64,000 nucleotides of DNA from Ascochyta rabiei (lineage: Eukaryota > Ascomycota > Dothideomycetes > Pleosporales > Didymellaceae). The stretch is taken from the NCBI RefSeq assembly GCF_004011695.2, contig NC_082419.1, forward strand, positions 310,001 to 374,000, given 5' to 3'. Numbering within the stretch: the first letter of the stretch is position 1; every line of letters begins with the position of its first letter. The notes under the pieces are model-generated. The model had not been told where the DNA came from. It was given only the letters and a program-made list of their open reading frames with translations, and ran no database searches. Below, piece after piece: positions 1 to 9,223 of this stretch. Made by a program: the position numbers and the translations under genes.

Positions 1-585
1 CCCGCCGTTGCCCCCTCCTTTTCGCATTGTGGGCGACGGAGAGCTGCAGACGGCGTGCGGCGAGGGGCGAACGTACCTCCCAGCATGAGTTTGCGATCTG
101 GCAACCGGCCTGGCCGACTAGACGCGTGCAGAGTCAGTATCAACAAATATCACTAGGATGTCCCGCCCAAGACGGGGCGGTCAGGGCGCGTGCGCGTGTG
201 GGGGTTTCATACCGTTGAGGGAGATGACTTCTCTCATGATGGATGGAGAGAGTATGAATTGGTGTAGCTGGATGCCTTCTGCGCAGAAGCTGAAGCGGCT
301 TGACGGGGACTGCGGGTGGGGAGCAGCGGAGACGGTGTGTCGAGTGTTGTTGGCACCTGGCGCCGTAGAAGATTTAGTGTGTTTATCGCGGAAGGAGCTA
401 GCTGGTATGGTCTTAGGTCCGTGCCCCTCTCTCTCCAACCTGTTGACCAACCACAACACCACCAACAGGACGACACACGCTTGAGTGAAGCTGCGCGCCG
501 CTCAATGATGCTGCTCTGGTCCACGTGAGAGTATGTGATTGCCCGTGTCGAGCTTCTTTCTCACCATTTGTGCTGTCCGCCAAAG
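1..585. other. Upstream region without a supported gene
   Basis: Several short overlapping frames exist on both strands but none has a recognisable domain, intron structure or protein-like composition. It probably holds the promoter and 5' leader of the gene starting at 586, and perhaps the end of a gene outside the window. Confidence 0.5.
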
Positions 586-1403
586 ATGCGCGTCGTAGCT
601 GCCCTGCTCTGCGTTGTGTCACAGCAGGCCTGGATGGTGAACGCCAACGTCGAGAAGACAATTTTCCTCGGTCCCAGCGCTGTGACGCTGCCTGATATCC
701 GCCCCAGCTTAGAAGACTTGCGCCTGCACTCGCTATCGAACCTTGAACCTATCCTGCCCACCCAGCTTCCGGTGCAGTTCCCCTCGCACACGAACCCCCA
801 CGGCATCGAGTCCTGGTACCTTCTGAGTGGCCTAGAAGAGGGCCGAAGATACGAGGTTCGCATATGCTGGCCAGCGACTGTGAGTCCTGTTGCTCTAATT
901 TTCAAAACCATCTCAGGTATAGGCACATGTTGACGGTGCTGCAGTCACCAACAGACTTCTGGCTCGACACCTACTCAATCGCACAAGTCTTCGATACCCC
1001 AAACCTCATATCATCTCTCGCAAGCTACAGTGAACAATTGGCTGAGCCGCATCTCAAGAGTAGCTTGGACACGCAGAGAACGCTGAAAGAAGCCCAATCA
1101 ATACTGTTCTTGAGAGTCCAGGCAGCAGCGTCGTATTACTCGACTAACCGCTCGTTGATGGAACGTCCGCCACTAGTCGATGTAGATATCAGTAAGTCAC
1201 AGTATCGTTGCAGCAAGATAACCAAAAAGCTAACAAGCGCAGTTCTCGACCCCTTTCTCCTGAACGTCCTGCCTCGCTCTTTGGTACCGGTCGCTATATA
1301 CATCACAGCTGTTGCTGTTGCAGCCTGGTTCATCTCAGGCTACCTTTATCGCTGGCTGCTCTCGGTCGTTGAGGAACCTCGCGAGAAGCCACATGCAGAC
1401 TAA
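586..1403 (+). CDS. Pga1-like GPI-mannosyltransferase II co-activator (probable)
   Basis: I read three exons, 586-879, 945-1191 and 1243-1403. The introns are 65 and 51 bp, start GTGAGT and GTAAGT and end CAG; the second is in frame, so it could be retained without a stop. The first in-frame ATG is at 586. The protein is about 233 residues, with a cleavable-looking hydrophobic N-terminus (MRVVAALLCVV), a lumenal domain with the run EKTIFLGP and CWPAT-SPTDFWLDTY across the first splice junction, and one C-terminal membrane span followed by a short charged tail. Signal peptide, lumenal domain and C-terminal TM are the layout of fungal Pga1, which partners the ER enzyme adding the second mannose to GPI anchors. 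The family call rests on layout and remembered motifs and is tentative; a generic type I ER membrane protein is the alternative. Confidence 0.6.
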
Positions 1404-1489
1404 GGTCACGCCCAATTGCGGCGAACTGTCCGTCTGAGAGGGATCGCTGCTGCATCATTCGGTCGCTACGGACAAAACCTGCGCCCGGC

Positions 1490-1915
1490 ATGACCTCTAC
1501 TACTAGCGTGCTACCTACATCTCTGCTTCTTTCGTCAAGAATGTCGTCCTTCGATCGTCTTCCGGCCGAACTGCTGCTTGAGATATGGGAGCATCTTGAT
1601 GTCAACTCGTCTATGCAGTTCGCACTTGCTTTGTTCCCAACGCTGCGCCGTCATAGTCTGATACCTCAGTTAACACTACCAACGTACATACGGATCATAC
1701 GCGACAACATCCAGTACCGTACTCTTGGCGGAGATATCACAGAGCTGTTGGCGAGACTACCAATGGAACTTTGGCTACAGATAGCGGAGCTGGGAAATTC
1801 GAGAGATAATATCAGTTTGATGTTCGCTCTCGCTGGCCAGTTTTTCCGGTTCCAGGGACGAGCGAGCAAGGCGACGAAAACGAGGTTGCATGTTTGGAGT
1901 CGCCGGAAGCAGTGA
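1490..1915 (+). CDS. Small F-box-like protein
   Basis: A single exon of 141 codons, or 124 if the second ATG at 1541 is used; that ATG gives the cleaner start MSSFDRLPAELLLEIWEHL. LPAELLLEIWEHLD is the typical first helix of a fungal F-box, the motif that binds Skp1 in SCF ubiquitin ligases. A second related stretch (LPMELWLQIAELG) follows about 60 residues later, so the protein looks like two F-box-like repeats with no C-terminal substrate domain. It ends in a basic tail. It is much shorter than a normal F-box receptor, so it may be a truncated copy or a minimal adaptor. Confidence 0.6.
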   Translation: MTSTTSVLPTSLLLSSRMSSFDRLPAELLLEIWEHLDVNSSMQFALALFPTLRRHSLIPQLTLPTYIRIIRDNIQYRTLGGDITELLARLPMELWLQIAELGNSRDNISLMFALAGQFFRFQGRASKATKTRLHVWSRRKQ

Positions 1916-2425
1916 GAGGCTTCGACTGATTTGATTCTGCTATCTCATGAGCCGGCGCTTGTCACACGTTGAACACCGTGCCCTATAAAATCAAAAGGCG
2001 ACATATTTGTTCAAGATGATGCTACCCTAGCAGACATAGCTATTAAGGATGTTAAACGTATGCGCGAGAGCAAGCATTACGTTGATTGCCAACGGTATCT
2101 AAACTCACGTGGACAGCAAATAGAACCAAAAGGTCAGCTCCTTCATCAAGATGATACGTCGATCTGATAGATTTGTTGTCACTCGATATCTGAAGTGCTT
2201 GGCATACGATGACGTAACATTCTAGCACCCCACTCTCGGCGCCTCCCCTCGCTGCCATGTGTAAACGCCGGTGTTGTTGTCCGGACCTTTATTGCGTGTA
2301 CTTGGACCAATCCATCATTGCCAGTTGCTCCAACCCTTGCCGGTATCGGTGTATAACCCTGCTGGATCATCACTCGCTCCAATCTCTACCCCTCACCAAA
2401 GTAGATATCCCACACTGCAACAACA
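1916..2425. other. Intergenic region, no gene seen
   Basis: About 510 bp between the F-box-like gene and the aldo-keto reductase. Short frames on both strands have no recognisable features. CAACAACAATGG around 2420-2430 is a normal fungal start context for the following gene. Confidence 0.6.
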
Positions 2426-3446
2426 ATGGCGAAGCTTGACCTTACAATCCCAAATCTCAAGCTCAACGATGGCGCCTCAATCCCCATGCTGGGATACGGC
2501 ACAGGTACAGCGTGGTATAAGACTGGTGACGAGTCTAAGATTGATCAGAGCATCATCGATGCTGTGAAGATGGCAATCAAACTGGGATACACGCATCTTG
2601 ACGGAGCAGAGAGTACGTTCCAGTTCACTCTCAATTGCATCACGGCAGCTTCCTCTTTATAGCTTTATCATCTGCTGATACACCAATATAGTGTACAAGA
2701 CAGAACAAGAATTGGGAACTGGTATCAAAGAGTCCGGCGTAGAGCGAGAGAAGCTCTTTGTGACTGGCAAGGTTGACAAGCCTAATGTCCACGACATCGA
2801 GGGCGCACTGCAAACAAGTTTGAAGAAGTTACAGCTGGACTACGTTGACCTGTATGAATGATTTGGAGCTCTTGTATGACCTCTACTGACCAAGTGCAGC
2901 TACCTCATTCACCAGCCATGGTTCGCGCAAACCGACGAAGACATTCAGAATGCCTGGGCACAGATGGAGGCCATCCAAGCCAAAGGTCTGGCGAAGTCGA
3001 TTGGCGTTTCAAACTATGCTCCTGCTCACCTGAGAGCACTGTTGAAGACCTCCAAGGTGGTTCCAGCGTGTAACCAGATTGAGTTCCACCCTTACCTGCA
3101 GCGTACCGAGCTTCTGGCTCTGCACAAGCAGCATGGCATTGCCACAACGGCCTACGGTCCGCTCACTGCAGCTACAAAAGCTGTGCCAGGACCTTTGGAC
3201 GACTACTTTGCGGCTTTGTCGAAGAAGTATGCTGTCGGCGCCGGCGAGATCTCCCTTAGGTGGTGCATCGACCAGGATATCGTGCCTATCACTACTTCAT
3301 CGAAGGAGCAGAGACTCAGTGACTACCTGAGGGTTGCCACTTTCAAGCTCACGCCTAAGGAAATCCAGGAAATCAACAAGATCGGTCAGCAGAAGCATTT
3401 CCGTGGTTTCTGGCAGGTGAAGTTCGAAGACAGCGACAGGACTTAG
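2426..3446 (+). CDS. Aldo-keto reductase
   Basis: Exons 2426-2612, 2692-2851 and 2900-3446 join in frame to a 297-residue protein, a normal AKR length. The introns are 79 and 48 bp. Visible AKR features: the N-terminal strand and substrate loop ([12 protein letters not shown]), [15 protein letters not shown] with the catalytic Asp and Tyr (assembled across the first intron), the catalytic Lys in [11 protein letters not shown], the catalytic His in YLIHQPW, the barrel segment [10 protein letters not shown], and the C-terminal cofactor loop [10 protein letters not shown]. Proteins of this type use NADPH to reduce aldehydes, ketones or sugars in a TIM barrel. The substrate cannot be told from sequence. 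No secretion signal is present, so it is probably cytosolic. Confidence 0.93.
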
Positions 3447-3995
3447 ATGCAGCGTTACCAGATTATGAACAAGAATGAAAGTACAGTGACGTACGGCTTG
3501 CCGTATTAGAGAGTTAAAGTCCAACACCCATGCATTTGTATCTAAAGTGGTAGGATATCTGGATATAAGCACGTGGTCACTCCACAGGTTAAGCGGTCAG
3601 CGGCAGCTTTGCAAAAGTAGTGCAAGTGTATACGTATTCAAACAACCGAAAGTCTTCATTATTATCTAAGATAACGGCTAAGATATTCCTAACTGCAGGA
3701 GGTATTGCTATTGTTTTTCTGCCACATGTTGCTGTTCAAGCTTTGGTGAAGGCTGGATTACGTAAGCGACAATCGCGAACATTCAGCGGAACAACTTTCT
3801 CGTCATCTCCACGACCTGCAACCTAACCCCATCGCGCGCACGCCCTACACCCCAGTCGCCACCACGCGTAAATCTAGGAACCAGTGCTGTTCAGATTCAA
3901 ATTACCGATCTCACGCCATCGGGCGTTGCGCAACTGTGTAACAGTCGCCTTGAGGATCGCATCTCCAGCTACCCGTGCACGCAGCAGACACCAAC
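3447..3995. other. Intergenic region, no gene seen
   Basis: This holds the 3' end of the reductase transcript and the promoter of the SF3B2 gene. A 68-codon frame at 3620-3826 has no recognisable feature and is not called. Confidence 0.6.
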
Positions 3996-5765
3996 ATGTC
4001 GGGGGCAACTGCAGCAAAAGGAAAGAAGCAGGCAAACAAGAACGCCTATAGGCGCGCGAAGAAGAAGGCACATCGCTCTGTGAGCTCTTCCAAACCTAGA
4101 AATTGCTCCCGCAAAGCCATGCTAATGAAGACACAGGAGACACCATCCGAAGCTGGCGACTCTGCGCGTGAGAGCGAATCCGCTGAACCAGAAAGCGACA
4201 CCAATAACGATGTACAGGCGGTGAAGTCTGCGGACTTGGTTGACGTCGACGACATCGCGAATCAGTACGATCTAGACAACCCGCTGTTCGAGCAGTATAA
4301 AGACATATTTGAGAAGTTTAGAGAACGAACTGAGGAGGAGGTTGCTACCAAAGACGAAGAAAAGCCGGAGATCTACTACAGCGACAATGACGACGTCAGC
4401 GAGGAAGAGGATGGCACACCAAAGATCTCTAAGAAACAGCGGAAGGCCATGAGCAAGCTCTCAGTTGCTCAGTTGAAGTCTTTGGTCAACAAACCCGAGC
4501 TGGTAGAATGGACTGACGTGTCTTCCTCGGACCCGCAGCTATTAGTGGCCATCAAAGGAGCCAAAAACGTCATCCCTGTACCGACGCATTGGTCTCTGAA
4601 GCGAGAGTACCTGTCCTCGAAGCGAGGTATCGAGAAGCCGCCTTTTGCGCTGCCGAAGTTCATTCAAGAGACTGGTATTGCCGAGATGCGTGATGCTGTC
4701 CTTGAGAAGCAGGCAGAGATGACGATGCGACAAAAGCAGCGTGAGCGCGTTCAAGGAAAGCTCGGCAAACTCGATATCGATTACTCGAAGCTTTACGACG
4801 CTTTCTTCCGACGACAGACGAAGCCCGAGTTGACACGGTACGGAGAGGTATATTACGAAGGCAAGGAGTTCGAGACCAACCTCGTGAACCTCAAGCCGGG
4901 CGAATTGAGCGAGGAGCTGAGAGAGGCCCTCGGCATGGCACCTGGCCACCCACCGCCATGGCTTATCAACATGCAACGTTTTGGCCCGTCACCTTCCTAT
5001 CCCAACATGCGCATTCCCGGTGTCAATGCGCCCATTCCTCCAGGCGCTTCTTGGGGATTCCAGCCCGGCCAGTGGGGTAAACCTCCAACCGACGATGCCG
5101 GTCGACCGCTGTTTGGTGGCGATCTCTATGGTACCAGCGTTCTCGAGGAGCAGCAGCAGCCCACACACGAAGGTGAGCCCGTTGAGCGCACAACATGGGG
5201 CGTATTGCGCGCTGAAGGCGAGAGTGAGGACGAAGAGAGCGACGAAGAGGAGGATGAGGATGAAGAAGAGGAGGACGAAGAGGAGGACGCAAGTGGGATT
5301 CAGACGTCGATGACTGGCGCTGCATCTGCCATGCCATCGGAGATTGGTGGCACAGAAAGCATTGGTGGCGAGTTCACACTTCGCAAGCAGCGTAAAGGTA
5401 TCGAAACCGAAGAACCAGGTGCACCGCGAAGCGCATACCAAGTCCTTCCTCAGAAGAACATTTCGGCATCGGGTTTCTTCGGTGGCGAGCACGCTTACGA
5501 TCTCGATGCAGCGAAGAGGGACCAGCTCGGAGCGGCGCAGAGGAAACGAAAGGTGGGCGATGTTGACATCTCTGTGGACGTGGACCAGTTGGCGGATAGC
5601 GACAAGCTGGACAAGGATGCTCTGAAGAAGGAGTACGAGTCGAGGCAGCGAGCGGAAGCTGCAGGACAGTGGCAAAGCATTGATCAAGACGATCTGGCCG
5701 ACATGATAGCGTCGGAGAGCAGAAAGAGGGTCAAGAGGGAATCAGAACGTGGTGGCAAGCGGTAG
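3996..5765 (+). CDS. CUS1: U2 snRNP splicing factor SF3B subunit 2 (Cus1/SAP145)
   Basis: One uninterrupted exon of 589 codons from the first ATG (3996, MSGATAAKGKK) to TAG. The order of features is that of SF3B2: a basic Lys-rich N-terminus; an acidic middle; the conserved DUF382 block (ELVEWTDVSSSDPQLLVAIKG, then NVIPVPTHWSLKREYLSSKRG); the PSP proline-rich block (the Tyr/Glu-rich run YGEVYYEGKEFE, then LGMAPGHPPPWLINMQRFGPSPSYPNMRIPGVNAPIPPGASWG, read here in pieces); an acidic run around 5230-5290; and a charged tail. The protein helps tether the U2 snRNP to the branch-point region. It acts in the nucleus with SF3B4 and SF3B1. TAG is used as the normal stop, which shows the code is standard. 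Confidence 0.96.
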   Translation: MSGATAAKGKKQANKNAYRRAKKKAHRSVSSSKPRNCSRKAMLMKTQETPSEAGDSARESESAEPESDTNNDVQAVKSADLVDVDDIANQYDLDNPLFEQYKDIFEKFRERTEEEVATKDEEKPEIYYSDNDDVSEEEDGTPKISKKQRKAMSKLSVAQLKSLVNKPELVEWTDVSSSDPQLLVAIKGAKNVIPVPTHWSLKREYLSSKRGIEKPPFALPKFIQETGIAEMRDAVLEKQAEMTMRQKQRERVQGKLGKLDIDYSKLYDAFFRRQTKPELTRYGEVYYEGKEFETNLVNLKPGELSEELREALGMAPGHPPPWLINMQRFGPSPSYPNMRIPGVNAPIPPGASWGFQPGQWGKPPTDDAGRPLFGGDLYGTSVLEEQQQPTHEGEPVERTTWGVLRAEGESEDEESDEEEDEDEEEEDEEEDASGIQTSMTGAASAMPSEIGGTESIGGEFTLRKQRKGIETEEPGAPRSAYQVLPQKNISASGFFGGEHAYDLDAAKRDQLGAAQRKRKVGDVDISVDVDQLADSDKLDKDALKKEYESRQRAEAAGQWQSIDQDDLADMIASESRKRVKRESERGGKR

Positions 5766-6096
5766 AAGGAGGAAGAGGTGGATCTCTGTACGAAAGAAGT
5801 CGCGGCTGCATGATTGGAGAGCTCAACGTTGAGCCGGCGTTATGGGGTTCCAAGGGGTTCTTAGGGTTCGCTGCCAGCATTGGGATACGGCGTTATGCAC
5901 GACAGCCAGCAAGAACGTGTGCAATGAACAGAGTTGAGCTTCCGAAAGTCCAGTCTTGCCGGCTGATTGGGGGTGAGATGAAGCTCACAGTGACAAAGAC
6001 GCCCCAGCTGGAAGATACGGCCACGATTGCGCGCCCGAATGAGCTGTTGCTGAGGATGCAGACGTTGCGAAGTGAAGCGGGAGGATAGCGACGTAC

Positions 6097-6219
6097 TCGA
6101 GATTCGAGATTCGAGATTCGAGATTCGAGATTCGAGATTCAAGATTCAAGGTCCAAGGCTCAGATTCGAGATTCAAGATTCAAGATCCAAGGATCAGATT
6201 CAAGGTTCAAGGTTCAAGT
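6097..6219. repeat. 7-bp tandem repeat (GATTCGA family)
   Basis: Seven-base units of the GAGATTC type repeat nearly perfectly from about 6097 to 6150, then continue to 6219 as degenerate units (GATTCAA, GATCCAA, GGTTCAA). The gradient from exact to decayed copies suggests growth by slippage at one end. Confidence 0.9.
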
Positions 6220-6524
6220 GACGCGAACTGGTAGGAAAGTTGCGCAAAGACCATCACATCGTCCTGCAGCCAGTCGACGATCTACGGCCATGCACCACCG
6301 CCTACCTCTGCTTCGAACCTCCACGCCGCAGGTAGTGATCACCGATACAGTCGACAAGCGAGAGACGAGGCAGAAGAAGCTTGAGACGACGCTCGAAATA
6401 AGGTTTCCATGGCTCGTTGGTTCCACCGCGACCGCTGAGAGCTCGTGATCGACGTGCATACACGTGACGCAGGGCGTTGTTCGCGTGTCAAAGCCTTGGC
6501 CCGAACTTTCCACTTTCCACTTTC

Positions 6525-6569
6525 AACAGTCGACTTTCAACAGTCGACTTTCAACAGTCGACTTTCAAC
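6525..6569. repeat. 14-bp tandem repeat (CTTTCAACAGTCGA)
   Basis: About three consecutive copies of a 14-base unit containing CAGTCGAC, preceded by two shorter TTTCCAC units. It lies about 200 bp upstream of the RS-rich protein start, in the presumed promoter or 5' leader. Confidence 0.9.
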
Positions 6570-6679
6570 TTGGCTGCCCAGCTCGACCACGTACAATCGC
6601 CAGGCACCAGCACCAATCGTCCAGAACGCCATATATACGGGTAGAATCTCACTTGCTGTTCGTCACCGTGTGAGACTGT

Positions 6680-6742
<63 letters not shown>
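6680..6742. repeat. (CAAG)n microsatellite
   Basis: About fifteen perfect copies of the tetranucleotide end about 20 bp before the ATG at 6764, so the tract is probably in the transcribed 5' leader. It has no stop in one frame on the minus strand, which creates an artificial CLLACLLA-type frame that is not a gene. Confidence 0.95.
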
Positions 6743-6763
6743 TCCGAGTGGGTCGAGGCAATC

Positions 6764-8638
6764 ATGGATCGAGACCGCGAGAGAGAGCGAGACCGAAGGT
6801 TTGTCAAGCCGACACCATCGTACGCGCGCCAACCGAGCAGCCCCCGCTTGCAGTGCACGCAACAAGCACCCTCGCGCAACAGCAACTGACTTGACGTGGT
6901 GCGCAGGGACGACCGGTACTCGAATACGTACAGACCACGTTCCCCCCGGCCCCGAAGCCGCTCCCCAGGGCCTCGCGCGGACAGCTACCGCGCAGGCCGA
7001 TCGCCGCCCCGCCGCAGCTCTCCGCCTCCGCGACGAGGGTCGCCACCCCGCCGTGGTCTCGCCTCGGCCGACACGTACACGCCGGGAGGCAACAGTCGCC
7101 CGTCGCGGCCCAGGACTCGCTCGCCCGTCTTCAGGAGACGATCGCGCAGCCCGCGCCGAGACGACAGCTGGAGGGCCAGGCCGCGCTCGCCGCCCCGCCG
7201 CGCCTTCTCCCCGCGACGAGACGACTTCAGGAACGAGCGGGCGAGGTCGCCGCCCCGGAGAGACGGCTATGATTCGTACATCCGCTCGCCGCGCCCGCGC
7301 GAAAGGTCGCCGCCGCCCAGGACGCGTGAAGCCTCGCCCGCTAGGAGCAGGGGTGTGCGTTCGCCTGTGAGGGCGGCTCGATACGACGAGCCGCGCTCGC
7401 GCATCACCAGGTATGCACCGCCCACCGCTGCTGGAGCGAAGCCGCACATGGCTAACTGGACCAGTCCGAGACGCACTTCCCCTCCCCCCCGCGACAACCG
7501 TGACTTCCGCCGCCGCTCGCCCTCGCCGCGACGCGAGCGCGCCGACCCATACACAGCAGACACATGGCGAAGCCGCAGGTCGCCTTCAGCCCGGCCTGCA
7601 TTCACCTCCAACGAACCCTCGGGCGTGCAGTCTGCGGCAACCTCGCGGAGGTCCTCCCCTCGACCGACCGTCCACCCCAGCAGGGCCGCTCTTGTAGACG
7701 ACAGGCCAGCCAGAGAGCCCGTGTCCGCGCCCAGGTCGCCGTTCCGCGAACGAGAAAGCAGCAGAGCGCCCCGCGACAACTTCCGCGAGAGGGAGAGGGA
7801 GAGGGAGAGGGAGCGGGAGCGATCACCGCCTCGACGCAGGGAGGCCAGCCCGATGCGAGAAAGGAGTCCACCGCGGAGACGGGACGCCAGCCCTCCACGA
7901 GGACCAAGGGGCGACAGAGACAGGGAGTTTGCACCCCCTACTGGACCTTCGTCTGCCCGCCGCGACGGCGACTTCCCAAGGGCACCTCCTACAGGGCCGT
8001 CCAGCCGTAGCTATCCTTCGCCCGCCCTCTCACCGCCGGTTGGGCCTGCAAGCTCGGCACCGACGGCACCACCCGCCGGCCCTCGAGGCGGTAATCCCGC
8101 GCTCAGTGCGCCTACCAGGCCTCGCGGCGGCGGGCGAGGCGGCTATCCATACGACGCACCACGCGACTTCTCTGGCCCACCACGCCGGGGATCGTGGGGT
8201 GCTGGCCCTCGCGGCGGCGGTGAGTTCCGTGGTGGCTTTCGCGGTGGCTTCCACGACGGCCCTCCCTCAGGCCCTCGGGGCTCTGCGAGCGGGCCGTCGA
8301 GCTTCTCAGCCACGTTCCGCGGCTCCAACAACTCGACCGCGACGACGTATCCGCGCACCATGCGTTTCCGGGACCATCTTGCTGATTTGCCCAAGGAGAT
8401 GCCAGGAGGCCAGAGGGCGCCTGAGGTGTACGACAAGAGCAAGATCCTGCGACTGGAAGAGGAGGCCAGGAAGCTGCGTGACCTTATCGACAAGAAGGAA
8501 GACGCGAAGAGAGCCAAGCTTCGGGAGTGGGATGCGCTGGAGAGGGATGCCGAGACGGCGCAGCTTCGCGTCGATCTGGCAGAGCAGTCGTTGAGAAACC
8601 TGAATGGCGAGACGGAGGTCGGAGGGGCTGCTTTCTAG
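6764..8638 (+). CDS. Arg/Ser-rich nuclear protein with C-terminal coiled coil
   Basis: Exon 1 is 6764-6798 (MDRDRERERDR), followed by a 108-bp intron and exon 2 at 6907-8638; total about 588 residues. The first two thirds are RS/RD/SPPR repeats (SPPRR, RSPSPRR, RERERERERERER at about 7785-7815). A Gly/Arg/Pro-rich RGG-like part follows (RGGGRGGYP, FRGGFRGGF). The last ~100 residues are a globular-to-coiled-coil tail beginning FRDHLADLPKEMPGG and running into LEEEARKLRDLIDKKEDAKR. RS and RGG composition suggests a role in pre-mRNA processing or speckle-type assemblies. No RRM is visible, so it is not a classical SR protein. GC content is clearly higher than in its neighbours because of CGN codons. 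Confidence 0.8.
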
Positions 8639-8845
8639 TGGCGAGCAGCACTCGGTGGTTGGAACTGCGCTGTGCGGGGAGAGCCAGGGCAGGGCATCGG
8701 TGGTGCCATGTTTTGTGTACGATGGCTCTTGGAAGAGCTGCTTCTTGCATAGGTCGTTGGTGTGGTAGCATAGTAGCGGGCGCAGGGGTTGGCAGCATGT
8801 CCAGAACGATATCGAGATCTTGACCTTGACGTTGTTGTCATTTAT

Positions 8846-8995
8846 GCATGTCTTTGCACGTCTTTGCATGTCTTTGCATGTCTTTGCATGTCTTTGCATG
8901 TCTTTGCATGTCTTTGCACGTCTTTGCATGTCTTTGCACGTCTTTGCATGTCTTTGCACGTCTTTGCATGTCTTTGCACGTCTTTGCATGTCTTT
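8846..8995. repeat. 10-bp minisatellite, 15 copies (GCATGTCTTT)
   Basis: Fifteen exact-length units of GCAYGTCTTT run without interruption. They differ only at one position (ATG versus ACG), and the last eight copies mostly alternate, giving a 20-bp higher-order unit. The tract lies 3' of the RS-protein gene and about 230 bp upstream of the Pol III subunit start. Because 10 is not a multiple of 3 and contains no stops in some phases, it makes long spurious frames on both strands. Confidence 0.95.
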
Positions 8996-9223
8996 TGGCC
9001 CGTTCACAGCCACAGCCACGGTCTCGTCCTCCAGCATTCGTCGCCGGTGGTCACTCACCTCGGCGCCTCGCTGGGCTGCTGGCGGATTTCCTCCAATGGC
9101 GATTGGCCCACGCATCCCCACCGCGATCCCTGCCGTGACTCGCAGCTGCCGGCCGCGCCAACTTTTTCCCACTCAACGCCTCCAACGTGCTCGACCGAGG
9201 TCTCTTCGTCCGCGGTCGCAGAA

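Noticed and set aside
6551..7447. Minus-strand frame with CLLACLLA repeats
   Set aside because: It is the (CAAG)n microsatellite plus the antisense of a GC-rich RS coding sequence.
8306..9172. Minus-strand frame of 288 codons with MQRRAKTCKD repeats
   Set aside because: It is produced by the 10-bp minisatellite and by the antisense of the RS-protein gene.
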